From Bacteroidota bacterium (GTDB taxonomy: Bacteria > Bacteroidota > Bacteroidia > B-17B0 > Aurantibacillaceae): a stretch of DNA of 64,000 nucleotides. The DNA lies in contig JAJONO010000024.1 of NCBI GenBank assembly GCA_021323535.1, positions 1 through 64,000 of the forward strand, read 5' to 3'. Every line of letters starts with the position of its first letter. Position 1 is the stretch's first letter. Position numbers and translations under genes: made by a program. Positions 1-9,656 of this stretch are shown here, in pieces. The notes below the pieces were generated by a model that was not told the DNA's origin, searched no databases, and saw only the letters and a list, made by a program, of their open reading frames with translations.

Positions 1-233
1 CGAAGAGGGGGTAAAATCGGTTCCGGCAATAATTGTTTTCATTGGCTATTTGTGTATAGAATTTTCTACACAAACTTTGTTCCAGCATTCCGGGGTTCTT
101 GCAGAAAGCGCAAAGTAAAATGAGAACGCAGAAAATCCAAACCGATCCGATAAAGTGAAAGCCTTGATGCAAAAAACAAAATACTCAGCGTACTTTGCTT
201 AATCTGCGCACTCAGCGAGAACCAAAAGTAGTA
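1..233. repeat. Intergenic CGCAGA-type repeat region
   Basis: No gene is visible here. The segment carries several degenerate copies of short words such as GCAGAAAGCGCAAAG, GAACGCAGA and CTCAGCGAGAACC. The same word family occurs at 23185-23314, 24929-24990 and 54648-54722, always between genes, so this looks like a dispersed intergenic repeat and not coding sequence. Its function is unknown. Confidence 0.4.
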
Positions 234-764
234 TTAAGCTTTCTTTGATCCGCGTTTCATAAACATAGCTGTTACGAAGGCGCCGCTTAAACCTATAAGA
301 ATAAGTGGGAATAATTTACCTGTAGTAGCTTTACCGGCAGATAAATCACCAATCTGAGCTTTGATAATATCCGGTAATGGCATGGTTACTTTACCAGGGT
401 TTTTGGCCTTGATATCTTCCAGAATTTTCATATATTCAGGACTGTTGTAATATTCAACAGCAATGTCCCTGTATTTCCAGTCAAACTCGATGTAATTATA
501 AACACTCACAACAATTGCAGCTACTGCAAGAACAGTAAGCGACATTCGCACGGCATCTTTTCCACTGATAATTCCTCCGAAATCTTTTTCGCGAACCACA
601 TAAACAGCGATCACGAAAAACGGAATGATAGCGAAAACACCAACAATGTTAGAGTAATAAAATCCGAAACGTGTAAGCGTGTATCCGCCTAAAAGAATAA
701 AAAGTTTAAATGCAATGACTGCAATGCAATAAAGAAGTCCGATAACAAGAGCGCGTTTGTTCAT
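234..764 (-). CDS. DUF4199 family membrane protein
   Basis: A 176-residue integral membrane protein of the DUF4199 family, which is common in Bacteroidota and has no assigned function. Four hydrophobic segments are visible, at about residues 5-25, 35-57, 72-92 and 150-170, with a polar loop of about 55 residues (EFDWKYRDI onwards) between the third and fourth, and a basic C-terminus (KRGSKKA). It starts one base after the rho stop codon, so the two genes are almost certainly cotranscribed, with rho first. This pairing may only reflect operon convenience; nothing in the sequence links the protein to termination. Confidence 0.8.
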   Translation of the reverse strand: MNKRALVIGLLYCIAVIAFKLFILLGGYTLTRFGFYYSNIVGVFAIIPFFVIAVYVVREKDFGGIISGKDAVRMSLTVLAVAAIVVSVYNYIEFDWKYRDIAVEYYNSPEYMKILEDIKAKNPGKVTMPLPDIIKAQIGDLSAGKATTGKLFPLILIGLSGAFVTAMFMKRGSKKA

Positions 765-765
765 C

Positions 766-2385
766 TTATCCGTTCATACTGATTAAGAATTCTTCGTTTG
801 TCTGTGAACGGCGTAAACGGTCGAGAAGGAACTCCATAGCTTCCTGCGGATTCATATCTCCAAGATGCTTACGTAATACCCAAAGGCGCGTGAGTGTTTC
901 TTTATCAATTAAAAGATCATCGCGACGCGTTGATGAAGCAAGAAGATCTATCGCAGGATAAATACGGCGGTTAGATAATTTTCTGTCTAACTGAAGTTCC
1001 ATATTACCCGTACCCTTAAATTCTTCGAAAATAACTTCATCCATTTTAGAGCCGGTCTCAGTTAAAGCAGTTGCAATAATTGTTAATGAACCACCATTCT
1101 CAACTTTACGAGCAGCACCAAAGAAACGTTTTGGCTTATGTAATGCATTCGCATCCACACCACCAGTTAATACTTTACCACTTGCCGGAGAAACCGTATT
1201 ATAAGCGCGCGCCAAACGAGTAATACTATCGAGGAGGACAACCACATCGTGACCGCATTCAACCAAACGCTTCGATTTTTCAAGAACGATGTTGGCAATC
1301 TTCACATGTTTTTCAGCGGGCTCATCAAAAGTACTTGATACCACCTCAGCTTTTACGCTGCGTGCCATATCGGTAACCTCTTCAGGACGTTCGTCAATTA
1401 ACAGAATAATAAGATAAACTTCAGGATGATTATAGGAAATTGCATTTGCAATATCTTTCAGTAAAACAGTTTTACCTGTTTTTGGCTGTGCAACAATCAG
1501 TCCGCGTTGTCCTTTTCCTATTGGAGAAAAAAGATCCACTACGCGGGTACTCAAATTTTCCTGCGGATGTCCGGTGAGTTTTAATTTTTCGTAAGGAAAT
1601 AACGGAGTTAAATACTCAAACATAACACGATCGCGTACGAAAGAAGGATCGCGGCCGTTGATTTGTTCTACTTTAATAAGAGGGAAATATTTTTCACCTT
1701 CTTTTGGAGGGCGAACCCCGCCTTTTACAACATCACCTGTTCTTAATCCGAATAATTTAATTTGTGATTGAGAAACATAAACGTCGTCGGGAGAGTTAAG
1801 ATAATTATAATCGGCGCTTCTTAAAAAACCATAACCATCGGGCATAATTTCGAGAACACCGATTGCAAAAACAATATTATCAAAGTTGTAATAAACTTTT
1901 TCCGGCTTTTTATGCTGCCCACTTTCTTCGTGAGTAATTTCAGGAGACTGGTTTTCATCACTCTGAACAGACTCATTGGATTCATGACTTTCGTGTGATT
2001 CATTAGAATCAGATGCAGACGTTTCTTCACCTTCCGTTTTAACAGGAGGAACATTTACGATTTCTTCTTCGTGAGATGTATTTACAGATTCGCTGACAGT
2101 ATCTTCGACCATTGGTTCGAGTTTCACCTTACGTGGTCTTTTTTCTCTTTGGTCTTTTTGATCCTTATTGTCTTTTAGATCTTTTTCTTTTGCCATATTT
2201 TTATCTCCTTTTTTTCGGAATTTTCTTGATACAGACGCTGCAAGATTGGGATTTGCAGTTTGTTCATCAACAATTCTTAGTACGACTTCCCCTTTGGTTA
2301 ATCCTTTTGTGTCGATTTCAAAAGCTTTTGCAATTTCTTTAAGTTCAGGCAGGGGACGCCCGTTAAGGTCCAGTACTTCAAACAT
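766..2385 (-). CDS. rho: Transcription termination factor Rho
   Basis: Hexameric RNA-dependent ATPase that ends transcription at Rho-dependent sites in the cytoplasm. Residues 1-43 form the Rho N-terminal SAP-like helical domain ([16 protein letters not shown]). Then comes a charged, low-complexity insert of about 110 residues rich in K, E, S and N, with a repeated HES/NES pattern; such inserts are usual in Bacteroidota Rho and explain the 539-residue length against about 420 in E. coli. The RNA-binding cold-shock-like domain follows ([17 protein letters not shown]). The ATPase core has the P-loop AQPKTGKT near residue 300, the [10 protein letters not shown] motif and [15 protein letters not shown] -7 box matches at 2509-2516, which would give a leader of about 110 bases, consistent with the leader-based autoregulation known for rho. 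Confidence 0.97.
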   Translation of the reverse strand: MFEVLDLNGRPLPELKEIAKAFEIDTKGLTKGEVVLRIVDEQTANPNLAASVSRKFRKKGDKNMAKEKDLKDNKDQKDQREKRPRKVKLEPMVEDTVSESVNTSHEEEIVNVPPVKTEGEETSASDSNESHESHESNESVQSDENQSPEITHEESGQHKKPEKVYYNFDNIVFAIGVLEIMPDGYGFLRSADYNYLNSPDDVYVSQSQIKLFGLRTGDVVKGGVRPPKEGEKYFPLIKVEQINGRDPSFVRDRVMFEYLTPLFPYEKLKLTGHPQENLSTRVVDLFSPIGKGQRGLIVAQPKTGKTVLLKDIANAISYNHPEVYLIILLIDERPEEVTDMARSVKAEVVSSTFDEPAEKHVKIANIVLEKSKRLVECGHDVVVLLDSITRLARAYNTVSPASGKVLTGGVDANALHKPKRFFGAARKVENGGSLTIIATALTETGSKMDEVIFEEFKGTGNMELQLDRKLSNRRIYPAIDLLASSTRRDDLLIDKETLTRLWVLRKHLGDMNPQEAMEFLLDRLRRSQTNEEFLISMNG

Positions 2386-2691
2386 AAATTATATAAATAA
2401 TCGGAGTATTTTTTAAAATGATTTCTTAATTTTTCTGAGATTGGTAAAACGCAAGAAAATGCGTTTGTCAGAATTACAATACAATATTAAATAAAATATT
2501 TATATCTACAAAATTATTTTGCCGGGTTAACCCGAACTACAATTGAGCAAAAAGAGCCTCAATGTTCGGCGCTTTTTAAATAAAAATGCCATCCAGAAGC
2601 ACGAGGGATCTGGACTTTTACGTTCTCAAAGAACAGATCCTTCCTTCATCAGGATGACATTTCGGAGTGTGAGTAGTGAAAGTATGTTGTA
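2386..2691. other. Intergenic region between DUF4476 gene and rho
   Basis: About 300 bases without a gene. On the minus strand, 2509-2516 reads TAATTTTG, a match to the Bacteroidota -7 box TAnnTTTG and a plausible rho promoter. A perfect 12-base palindrome CGGGTTAACCCG lies at 2523-2534. A larger REP-like inverted repeat occupies 2586-2660 and is listed separately. Short reading frames crossing the region have no recognisable content. Confidence 0.5.
2586..2660. repeat. REP-like nested inverted repeat
   Basis: Outer arms ATGCCATCC (2586-2594) and GGATGACAT (2652-2660) pair with one mismatch. Inner arms GGATCTG (2606-2612) and CAGATCC (2634-2640) pair perfectly. The ending CCTTC...CAGGATGACAT resembles the REP-like elements between genes near 25085-25110 and 51411-51450. 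It sits downstream of the DUF4476 gene, so it could also fold at the end of that transcript. Confidence 0.55.
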
Positions 2692-3699
2692 TTATTTACT
2701 CTCCAGATACTTATTCAATTCATCAGTCGTTGAACTGAATGAAAACACTTCACTTACGTGATAAAATTCAGTTTTATCTACACAATAATCGTAAGCGTAT
2801 TTTGCATAAGCCAGTTTATCATCATCCATTGCAAATAATTTACAGATACCTGCAATCTGAGCAGATGACAAACATGAATTTTTTGTGGCGATTTTTGCCG
2901 TACTCATTTTAGTATCAGAGAAAGGTTTTGATTCAACCGATTGTTTCATTTTTTCATAAGAAGAAGAATTCATAGGGGCACCGCAACCATTACTTACAGG
3001 TTGCTGTGGAGTTGTATTTGAGTTTTTGGGTCTCCCATGATTCTCAGGTTCAATATGTGTTACGCCTGAAGAAGATGACGAAGATGAATAAGTAGTTGTT
3101 GTTACAGTAGAGGAAGTGGTTGAATTTATTCCTCCCATATTATCGTTTACATTCATACTGATGCCTACCCCACCCATGTTAATGCTTACGGCACCGCCAT
3201 CGCCGTTTGTGTTACTGTGTGTTGTTGTTTGATGTGTAACTGTAGTTGAAGAATTATTGTCGCCTCCGCCTGATGAAGTTGATGTATTATATCCCGTTGT
3301 GTTATCAGTTGCAGCGTTCTCCGAAGTGTGGTACTGAACAGTTGATCCATTACTTTTTGGAGCATCGGCCAGGGCCACTTTTCCAAAGTACTGCATCTTC
3401 ATAACCTTCTTCATGTTTTTCTTAAGGTTTACGGTATGTTCATACCCATATTCAAGGGGCATGTTTTGCTTTAGAACGGGAAGGGCCTTGTTTTCGAATT
3501 CAACGCGTACATTTAAAAACTCCGAGGTAAGTCCCGTAATCTTCACATTGCTTTCGTGAACATCGTTCTGGCGGATGCCATTAGCAAAAACATAAAATTT
3601 TTCACCGTCTTCAGAAAAAAGAACGAGGTTGTACGTGTTTTGGGCAAAAGTGCATAACCCCACCAGGATCATCGCAAATAATAAAATAGATTTTTTCAT
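2692..3699 (-). CDS. Secreted DUF4476 domain protein
   Basis: A 335-residue exported protein of unknown function. Residues 1-19 form a signal peptide (MKKSILLFAMILVGLCTFA). Residues 20-110 look like a small beta-rich domain (YNLVLFSEDGEKFYVF), seen in other secreted Bacteroidota DUF4476 proteins. Residues 125-240 are low complexity, rich in S, T, N and G, with runs of serine and threonine, so probably a flexible linker. Residues 245-335 form the helical DUF4476 domain, with paired cysteines and the pattern FAMDDDKLAYAKYAY. The gene is monocistronic between REP-like sequence and the divergently placed manC end. No partner is suggested by its neighbours. Confidence 0.82.
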   Translation of the reverse strand: MKKSILLFAMILVGLCTFAQNTYNLVLFSEDGEKFYVFANGIRQNDVHESNVKITGLTSEFLNVRVEFENKALPVLKQNMPLEYGYEHTVNLKKNMKKVMKMQYFGKVALADAPKSNGSTVQYHTSENAATDNTTGYNTSTSSGGGDNNSSTTVTHQTTTHSNTNGDGGAVSINMGGVGISMNVNDNMGGINSTTSSTVTTTTYSSSSSSSGVTHIEPENHGRPKNSNTTPQQPVSNGCGAPMNSSSYEKMKQSVESKPFSDTKMSTAKIATKNSCLSSAQIAGICKLFAMDDDKLAYAKYAYDYCVDKTEFYHVSEVFSFSSTTDELNKYLESK

Positions 3700-3805
3700 A
3701 GGTTTGTTTTAGATAAGCAGTGATTTTACAAGTGGCGTGCCACAAAAAAAATTTTAAGCGTTAACGGATGTTAAAGCAACCCTGTTTCATACAAAAGCAA
3801 CGGAA

Positions 3806-4897
3806 TTACACAAAGCGTTCTCCCTTATTTACCTTTACATCGTTCACAAAATTGCGGATCTGCTGCTCGTCCTGCTTCTTACAAATCATCAGAACTCCCT
3901 CACTTTCAACCACTATGTAGTCTTCAAGTCCCTGGAGGACCACTAATTTGTCTTTTGGCACCTGAACAATGCAGTTTTTTGAATCATACAGCATAACATT
4001 CTTGCCGATGGTGGCATTTCTCTGTTTATCCTTCTTGATATGGGTATATAAGCTCCCCCAGGTTCCTAAATCGCTCCAACCGATAATGCTCGAACGCACA
4101 AAAACGTTCTTCGCTTTTTCCATCACGCTGTAATCAATAGATATGTTTTTACAAACTCCATAAGCGTTATTTACAAAAGCCTGCTCCTTTGGAGTATTAT
4201 AAACATCCCAGCCTTCTTTAAAAACATTTGCGAGCTCTGGATCGTGCGATTCTATGGCTTTTAAAATACTTGCAGTGCTCCAGATGAAAATACCCGAGTT
4301 CCATAAAAAGTCGCCGCTTTCCATAAAGAATTTGGCCATTTCATGGTTAGGTTTTTCCATAAAGGTTTTAACTTTATGAATACGCTTATCTTTTTCCTGA
4401 AGGTTTCCTTCAATGAACTGAATGTAGCCATAACCCGTATCGGGACGCGTTGGTTTAATGCCAAGCGTAATGAGGCTATCTTCCTTCGCGGCTTTGTCAA
4501 AACAGGATTTGATCGCTTTTACGAAGGTGTCTTCCTTTTTAATAAGATGATCGCTCGGAGCAACAATGGTTACAGCCTTAGGATTCATCTTGTGTATCTT
4601 GTATGACGCATAAGCCACGCAAGGAGCAGTATTTTTGCGTGCAGGCTCACATAAAATGTTTTGCCTGGGAAGTTCAGGCAACTGTTCCTGTACCAGTTTC
4701 TGGTAAGATTGACTGGTAACAATGAAAATATTCTGATTAGGACAAACTTTTAAAAGCCTGTCATATGTTTGCTGCAAAAGAGTGCGTCCGGTTCCGAGAA
4801 TATCAAGAAACTGTTTGGGATGTTTGGCCGTGCTCATAGGCCAAAAACGTGTTCCAACACCACCAGCCATTATTATTGCATAATGATCTTTTATCAT
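3806..4897 (-). CDS. manC: Mannose-1-phosphate guanylyltransferase
   Basis: Makes GDP-mannose from mannose 1-phosphate and GTP in the cytoplasm, supplying mannose, fucose or related sugars for surface polysaccharides. The nucleotidyltransferase signature MAGGVGTRFWPMS lies at the N-terminus, FMEKPN is the metal/sugar-phosphate motif, and the left-handed helix-like C-terminal part follows. At about 363 residues it is the monofunctional short type, without the phosphomannose isomerase domain of longer ManC/AlgA enzymes. I chose the ATG at 4897; reading further upstream adds a hydrophobic stretch not seen in the family. The gene is not inside a polysaccharide cluster here, though an O-antigen ligase lies 18 kb away. 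Confidence 0.93.
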   Translation of the reverse strand: MIKDHYAIIMAGGVGTRFWPMSTAKHPKQFLDILGTGRTLLQQTYDRLLKVCPNQNIFIVTSQSYQKLVQEQLPELPRQNILCEPARKNTAPCVAYASYKIHKMNPKAVTIVAPSDHLIKKEDTFVKAIKSCFDKAAKEDSLITLGIKPTRPDTGYGYIQFIEGNLQEKDKRIHKVKTFMEKPNHEMAKFFMESGDFLWNSGIFIWSTASILKAIESHDPELANVFKEGWDVYNTPKEQAFVNNAYGVCKNISIDYSVMEKAKNVFVRSSIIGWSDLGTWGSLYTHIKKDKQRNATIGKNVMLYDSKNCIVQVPKDKLVVLQGLEDYIVVESEGVLMICKKQDEQQIRNFVNDVKVNKGERFV

Positions 4898-4982
4898 AAG
4901 AAGAAGGACACAAAAATAGGAAAATAATGATGTCAATATGTTACAAAATCTTTAAAAACAATGATTTATAACGAATTTATCG

Positions 4983-5086
4983 TATATTTGCACCCGGAAA
5001 GTAAAACTACCTCGCCAATTATTTGTCGGCATGAAGCATTAAAGCAAGGTAATTTTAGCTTTAATGTATAATCTAAATTTAAAAAA
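4983..5086 (+). promoter_or_regulatory. Promoter and structured 5' leader of deaD
   Basis: TATATTTG at 4983-4990 matches the Bacteroidota -7 box exactly and implies a transcript start near 4996 and a leader of about 90 bases. Inside the leader the arms CATTAAAGC (5037-5045) and GCTTTAATG (5058-5066) form a perfect 9-base stem with a 12-base loop, ending 20 bases before the start codon. Long structured leaders are known for cold-shock RNA helicase genes in other bacteria; the same role here is inference. Confidence 0.6.
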
Positions 5087-6904
5087 ATGACTTTTGAAGA
5101 ATTAGGTCTCAACAGCGACCTTTTAAAGGCTGTTACTGACCTTGGGTTTACTGCGCCCACACCAATCCAGCAGCAAACAATTCCATTATTATCGAATGAA
5201 AATACCGACCTGGTTGCACTTGCACAAACCGGAACTGGTAAAACAGCTGCATTTGGACTGCCATTGCTAAGCACTATCGATTGCGATAATAAAACCGTTC
5301 AGGCCCTTATATTAGCGCCTACACGCGAACTTTGCGTTCAGATCACCAGTGATATTAAAAATTACAGTAAGTATCTTAAAGGCTTTGGCGTAACTGCTAT
5401 TTATGGCGGAGCGCGCATCGACGGACAGATTAAAGATATTAAACGCGGTGTTCAGGTTGTTGTTGCAACACCTGGCCGTTTAATTGATATGATTGAAAGA
5501 CGCGCCGTGAGTCTTAAAACAGTGAAAATTGTTGTGCTTGATGAAGCAGATGAAATGCTGAACATGGGCTTTAAAGACGATCTCGATATTATTTTACGCG
5601 ATACTCCTGATCAGAAGAACACCTGGTTATTCAGTGCCACCATGCCAAGAGAAGTGGAGCGCATTGCCAGAACTTATATGGAGAACCCAAAAGAGATCAG
5701 CACCGGTAAAAAGAACGAAGGCGCCGATAACCTTGAACATATTTATTATGTGGTTAGTCCACGCGATCGTTATTTAGCGCTTAAACGTGTTGCCGATTAT
5801 TATCCCGAAATTTTTGGAATTGTATTCTGCCGCACTAAAGCCGAAACACAGGAAGTTGCTGATGCTTTAATTAAAGACGGGTACAGCGCCGATGCATTAC
5901 ATGGAGATCTTTCACAATCGCAACGTGATTTTGTAATGAAACGTTTCCGTAGCCGTACTTTACAAATGCTGGTTGCTACTGATGTTGCCGCACGTGGAAT
6001 TGATGTTAACGATGTTACACACGTAATTAACTACAATCTTCCTGAAGACGTTGAGAATTACACTCACAGAACCGGACGTACTGCCCGCGCAGGAAAATCG
6101 GGAATCGCTATCGCGATCATTACTCCGAAAGATTCTTCAAAGATCAAGGATATTGAACGCATCATTAAGAAAAAATTTGAAAAGAAAAATGTTCCGGATG
6201 GAGTTGAAGTTTGCGAAAAACAATTATTCAACCTGGTTCATAAATTACATAACGTTGAAGTAAAAGACGATGAGATCGAAAACTTCCTTCCTAAAATTTA
6301 CGAAGAATTAAAAGATCTTAGTAAAGAAGAATTAATTAAACGTTTCATCAGCGAAGAGTTTAATCGCTTCCACGAATACTACCAGGATGCTCCGGATCTT
6401 AATATTGCCAAGGGCAGTGTTGACGGTGCTTTCGGAAACAGTCGCACCACTCGTTTCTTCATTAACATGGGAATGATGGATGGATTTAACCGTAACAGCT
6501 TAAAAGATTTCTTAGCGGATATCGTGAAGGTGCACCAACGTATGATCTTTAATCTCGATGTAAAGAGCAGTTTCTCTTTCTTTGAAACAGAAAGTAAACT
6601 GGTAGATAATTTCCTGGCCATTAATTCGGCTGATATTGATTTCAATAATCGCAAGGTTCAATTGGAAGTAAGCAAACGCAGAATGCACGAAGGTGGCGGT
6701 GAAGGAAAACGCGGCGGTGGCGGATACAAAGGCGGAAACGGCGGCGGAAACTTTAAGGGCGACCGTAAACGTGATGACTTTGGAAAACGTAAAAGAAGCG
6801 ACGATGGCAGAAATGGAGAGAAGAAATCGTTTGGTAAAGGCGAATTCAGAAAAGAAAAATCGTCTTTCGGCGGCAAGAAAAGCTTTGGAAAGAGCAGATT
6901 CTAA
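5087..6904 (+). CDS. deaD: DEAD-box ATP-dependent RNA helicase, DeaD/CsdA type
   Basis: Unwinds structured RNA in ribosome assembly and mRNA turnover, usually important at low temperature. The Q motif (GFTAPTPIQQQ) is at residues 18-30, motif I AQTGTGKT near 46, DEAD (VLDEADEML) near 150, SAT (FSATMPREV) near 182, and HRTGRTARAG near 325. Residues 455-530 form a DbpA-like RNA-binding domain (FFINMGMMDGF). The last 70 residues are a basic tail rich in glycine, lysine and arginine, typical of helicases that hold RNA nonspecifically. The 605-residue length fits the CsdA group. The gene has its own promoter and leader and ends at a strong intrinsic terminator at 6938-6965, so it is a single-gene unit. 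Confidence 0.95.
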   Translation: MTFEELGLNSDLLKAVTDLGFTAPTPIQQQTIPLLSNENTDLVALAQTGTGKTAAFGLPLLSTIDCDNKTVQALILAPTRELCVQITSDIKNYSKYLKGFGVTAIYGGARIDGQIKDIKRGVQVVVATPGRLIDMIERRAVSLKTVKIVVLDEADEMLNMGFKDDLDIILRDTPDQKNTWLFSATMPREVERIARTYMENPKEISTGKKNEGADNLEHIYYVVSPRDRYLALKRVADYYPEIFGIVFCRTKAETQEVADALIKDGYSADALHGDLSQSQRDFVMKRFRSRTLQMLVATDVAARGIDVNDVTHVINYNLPEDVENYTHRTGRTARAGKSGIAIAIITPKDSSKIKDIERIIKKKFEKKNVPDGVEVCEKQLFNLVHKLHNVEVKDDEIENFLPKIYEELKDLSKEELIKRFISEEFNRFHEYYQDAPDLNIAKGSVDGAFGNSRTTRFFINMGMMDGFNRNSLKDFLADIVKVHQRMIFNLDVKSSFSFFETESKLVDNFLAINSADIDFNNRKVQLEVSKRRMHEGGGEGKRGGGGYKGGNGGGNFKGDRKRDDFGKRKRSDDGRNGEKKSFGKGEFRKEKSSFGGKKSFGKSRF

Positions 6905-6937
6905 ACTTTAAGTCAAAAGGTTTCAAGTTAAAATTCA

Positions 6938-6965
6938 AAAGAGCGTGATGTTATCACGCTCTTTT
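6938..6965 (+). terminator. Intrinsic terminator of deaD
   Basis: AGAGCGTGAT (6940-6949) pairs perfectly with ATCACGCTCT (6953-6962) around a 3-base loop and is followed by a run of T. The flanking A and T runs extend the stem and could let it work in both directions. Confidence 0.88.
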
Positions 6966-6984
6966 TATTTATGGATAATCAGGA

Positions 6985-7029
6985 ACTTCGCCAAAGTACA
7001 AGCAGACTGCCGATGGACTTTGGCGAAGT
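6985..7029. repeat. Hairpin between convergent genes
   Basis: ACTTCGCCAAAGT (6985-6997) and ACTTTGGCGAAGT (7017-7029) form a perfect 13-base inverted repeat with a 19-base loop, just beyond the stop codon of the minus-strand T9SS protein gene. It lacks a clear T run on either strand, so it may be a REP-like element or may protect mRNA 3' ends. Confidence 0.55.
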
Positions 7030-7042
7030 CCCTTCAAATATT

Positions 7043-9493
7043 CTATTTAATAATCAATTTGGAATGAAACGTGTGAGTACCCGTTTCAATTTTGAGAAAG
7101 TAAATTCCGGGGAGTAATTTATTTTTCAGGTTAAGAAAAGAATTTTCTTCTTTGCCAGCATGTGTTTCGCTGAGCACTTCTCTTCCATTCCTGTCAAATA
7201 CCTTTATTTTTGTGGCTCCGGATTCAATCCCTGCAATATAAAGTTCACCATCGCTTGGGTTTGGAAAAATGTTCAGACGTTTTGTTTTTTTAATAGAGAC
7301 AACTATGGTTTTAATACATGTAGTTCTTCCATCCACTCCCGTTTCGCTGAGTTTGTAATACGTTTTATTTTCAAAAGGTTTAATATCTGTTACTGAATAA
7401 TGTTTAGCGTTCGTTGCTCTTGCAACAGAAAGCATTTCAAAGCTGAAACCATCGCCTGATTTTTCGATCGTGTAATTTTTCACTCCGTTTTCATTTGCTG
7501 TTTCCCAACTAAGAATAACATCATCTCCGGAGATCTGTGCCTCAAAATTCATGAGTTCAATTGGTAATGGATTTGTTCCTCCATCCACATTTCCTAAAGT
7601 AAATTTACTGAAGGTTGTAAAAATTGCGGAGGTAATACTTCCTGACCCAACGGCTGTTCCTGTTCCACCCATATCGTACCATGTTGTTCCGGCACCGATT
7701 GTTTTCACAACCCGTAAGTTTGTAGGATCTGAAACACCATCGTCGGCTCCATACACCAGGGTAATTTGTCCACTCGAAAAATTAGCCACTGCCTCTCTGT
7801 CTATCTGCCAGTAACGCATAAGTGATACAAGATTAATTGTTACAGGTAAAGTATACGCTAACGCGTTGGCTGAAGAATTGATCACTTCAGCGGTATATGT
7901 AACAGAAGTGGCATTGGCGTGGGTTACACTTAGTGAAGCGGGCCTGTGAGTTGTTCCTTTTCCAAGAGGTAAATTAAGTGTAACGGGTGTTGCACTCGCA
8001 TGAATGTATTTCATTGGCCCGTTAACATAACTCACAGAAGTTCCCATGTTGGATGTAGCGCCATTGTTAAGTGTTATAATATTAGCGGATGTGGAATTAA
8101 TATTGCCGGATGTCATAGTAAGATTATTGTACACGTTGATACCGGTACTTAAAATAACATTGCCAGAGGTTTTGTTTACAGTTAATCGTTGTATTGAGGG
8201 CGGATCAATATTGGCAGGTGTTGGCCTGTAAATGGTTTGGTTAGCGGTTCCGTCAAACTGCATGGTTCCGGTACCTGATCCAAAATAAATTGGCATCACA
8301 GCAGCAGCTCCTATCACATCCACATAAACATCGCCTTTAAAAGAATTTACGCCATTATAGGCTACATCAACCATGCTATTGGTTGTTCCTCTTACAAAAT
8401 GTACTTCGTTGTTGTAAGCGTCGGGATTTGTATTAGCGAGACGAAGAATCGAAGCTCCTGCATCATTTGCAATAGTGGTGATAGTGCTGTTAAATATATT
8501 TCCTCCCGAACTGGCATTAGTTACCCCACCGTTAATTGCTTTACGGAATGTACTTGAGCTGCCATTGTAGGTGCCTCCTTCAAGATAAATATTAGATGAT
8601 ATAAAGTTCACATTTCCATTGAAGGTTACTCCAGGTCCTATTGTTAAGCCTAATGCTGTTGCCGAAGCCGCGCCTGTCCAGCTGAGATTAAGGCTTTGCG
8701 CCGTTGTTCCTATCTGGGTTAAGTTACGAATCTCGAGCCAGCCATTGATAAAACCATAACTTCCTTCATAGATCTGATAAGGATTGTTAAGTGTTGATGT
8801 GCCGCCGGAAATTCCGAAATTAATTCCTCCACCATTGATAGAATTTACTTCCACCTTGTTATTAAAAATATTTCCAGCGGAACTGTATGCCAGATTAATA
8901 AAACCTGTAGAAAGATTAACAAATATATTTACACCGTTGTGCGTGTCGGCGGCTCCGGCTCCAAACCTTACCGAACCTGCTCCGTTATTTTCAACCAGAA
9001 GTGAATCATTAAAAGTACATCCTTGTGATGTTGAGTTTAACGGTCCTGCTTTTAAAACATAACACATGCGCTGAAAGGTAGAACCAGAGAAAGAAGATTG
9101 TGTGCAACTCACTCTTATCCTGACCTGGATAAGACTATTAGTGATATTTGATGTTCCGCCGTTCAATTTGCAATATCCGTTAACTCCGGTTATTGTGGCT
9201 CCGTTCATAGTTGAAGTTCCGGTGGGAGTAAAAACAAAATTACCAATGTTGAGAAGCGAACCGGCATTCATGGTGAGATTAGAAACCGTAACATTCGCTG
9301 AAATAACCGGATTACTGGGTGCGCCACCGTTTATGGTTACATTATCAGCGCCGCCTGGAATACCGTTAGGTGTCCAGTTTGTATTGGTGGTCCAGGCCGG
9401 ACTTGTTGTGCCGTTCCAGACGTAATTAACTGGATGAAGTGTGCCACAAAAAAACAGAACCAGTACCGTAGCAGACAAAAACCTTTTTTTCAT
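7043..9493 (-). CDS. Secreted T9SS cargo protein with beta-helix-like repeats
   Basis: A protein of about 816 residues exported by Sec and then by the type IX secretion system. The ATG at 9493 gives a normal signal peptide (MKKRFLSATVLVLFFCG); the longer upstream reading is not a signal. Residues 25-500 are rich in G, N, S and T, with recurring short strands such as NVTINGG and NNLTMTSGNI, as in beta-helix surface proteins. A fibronectin-like region ending near 720 (PLPIELMNFEAQISG) precedes the sorting domain, which begins at LNIFPNPSDGELYI and ends in KLIIK, the type A pattern. Adhesion or surface-layer roles are possible, but the sequence shows no catalytic site. Confidence 0.85.
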   Translation of the reverse strand: MKKRFLSATVLVLFFCGTLHPVNYVWNGTTSPAWTTNTNWTPNGIPGGADNVTINGGAPSNPVISANVTVSNLTMNAGSLLNIGNFVFTPTGTSTMNGATITGVNGYCKLNGGTSNITNSLIQVRIRVSCTQSSFSGSTFQRMCYVLKAGPLNSTSQGCTFNDSLLVENNGAGSVRFGAGAADTHNGVNIFVNLSTGFINLAYSSAGNIFNNKVEVNSINGGGINFGISGGTSTLNNPYQIYEGSYGFINGWLEIRNLTQIGTTAQSLNLSWTGAASATALGLTIGPGVTFNGNVNFISSNIYLEGGTYNGSSSTFRKAINGGVTNASSGGNIFNSTITTIANDAGASILRLANTNPDAYNNEVHFVRGTTNSMVDVAYNGVNSFKGDVYVDVIGAAAVMPIYFGSGTGTMQFDGTANQTIYRPTPANIDPPSIQRLTVNKTSGNVILSTGINVYNNLTMTSGNINSTSANIITLNNGATSNMGTSVSYVNGPMKYIHASATPVTLNLPLGKGTTHRPASLSVTHANATSVTYTAEVINSSANALAYTLPVTINLVSLMRYWQIDREAVANFSSGQITLVYGADDGVSDPTNLRVVKTIGAGTTWYDMGGTGTAVGSGSITSAIFTTFSKFTLGNVDGGTNPLPIELMNFEAQISGDDVILSWETANENGVKNYTIEKSGDGFSFEMLSVARATNAKHYSVTDIKPFENKTYYKLSETGVDGRTTCIKTIVVSIKKTKRLNIFPNPSDGELYIAGIESGATKIKVFDRNGREVLSETHAGKEENSFLNLKNKLLPGIYFLKIETGTHTFHSKLIIK

Positions 9494-9656
9494 TGTTGCG
9501 ATCCTTAATATCAATGAAAAAGAATTGATACATAGAGGGATAATCAAAGGTAGAGCAATACTCTTGGCGCTTTTAGTGGTTTAATGTAATACGGTTTAGG
9601 ATTAACGAAACTTGAATTCTGATTAACAAAGTAAGTCCGAACTGATTTAGGTTGTA

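Noticed and set aside
6658-6876. Long minus-strand frame opposite the deaD tail
   Set aside because: It is the complement of a glycine- and arginine-rich tail, gives proline-rich nonsense, and has no start context.
7043-9493. Autotransporter or adhesin of type V secretion
   Set aside because: The C-terminus is a T9SS sorting domain and not a translocating barrel.
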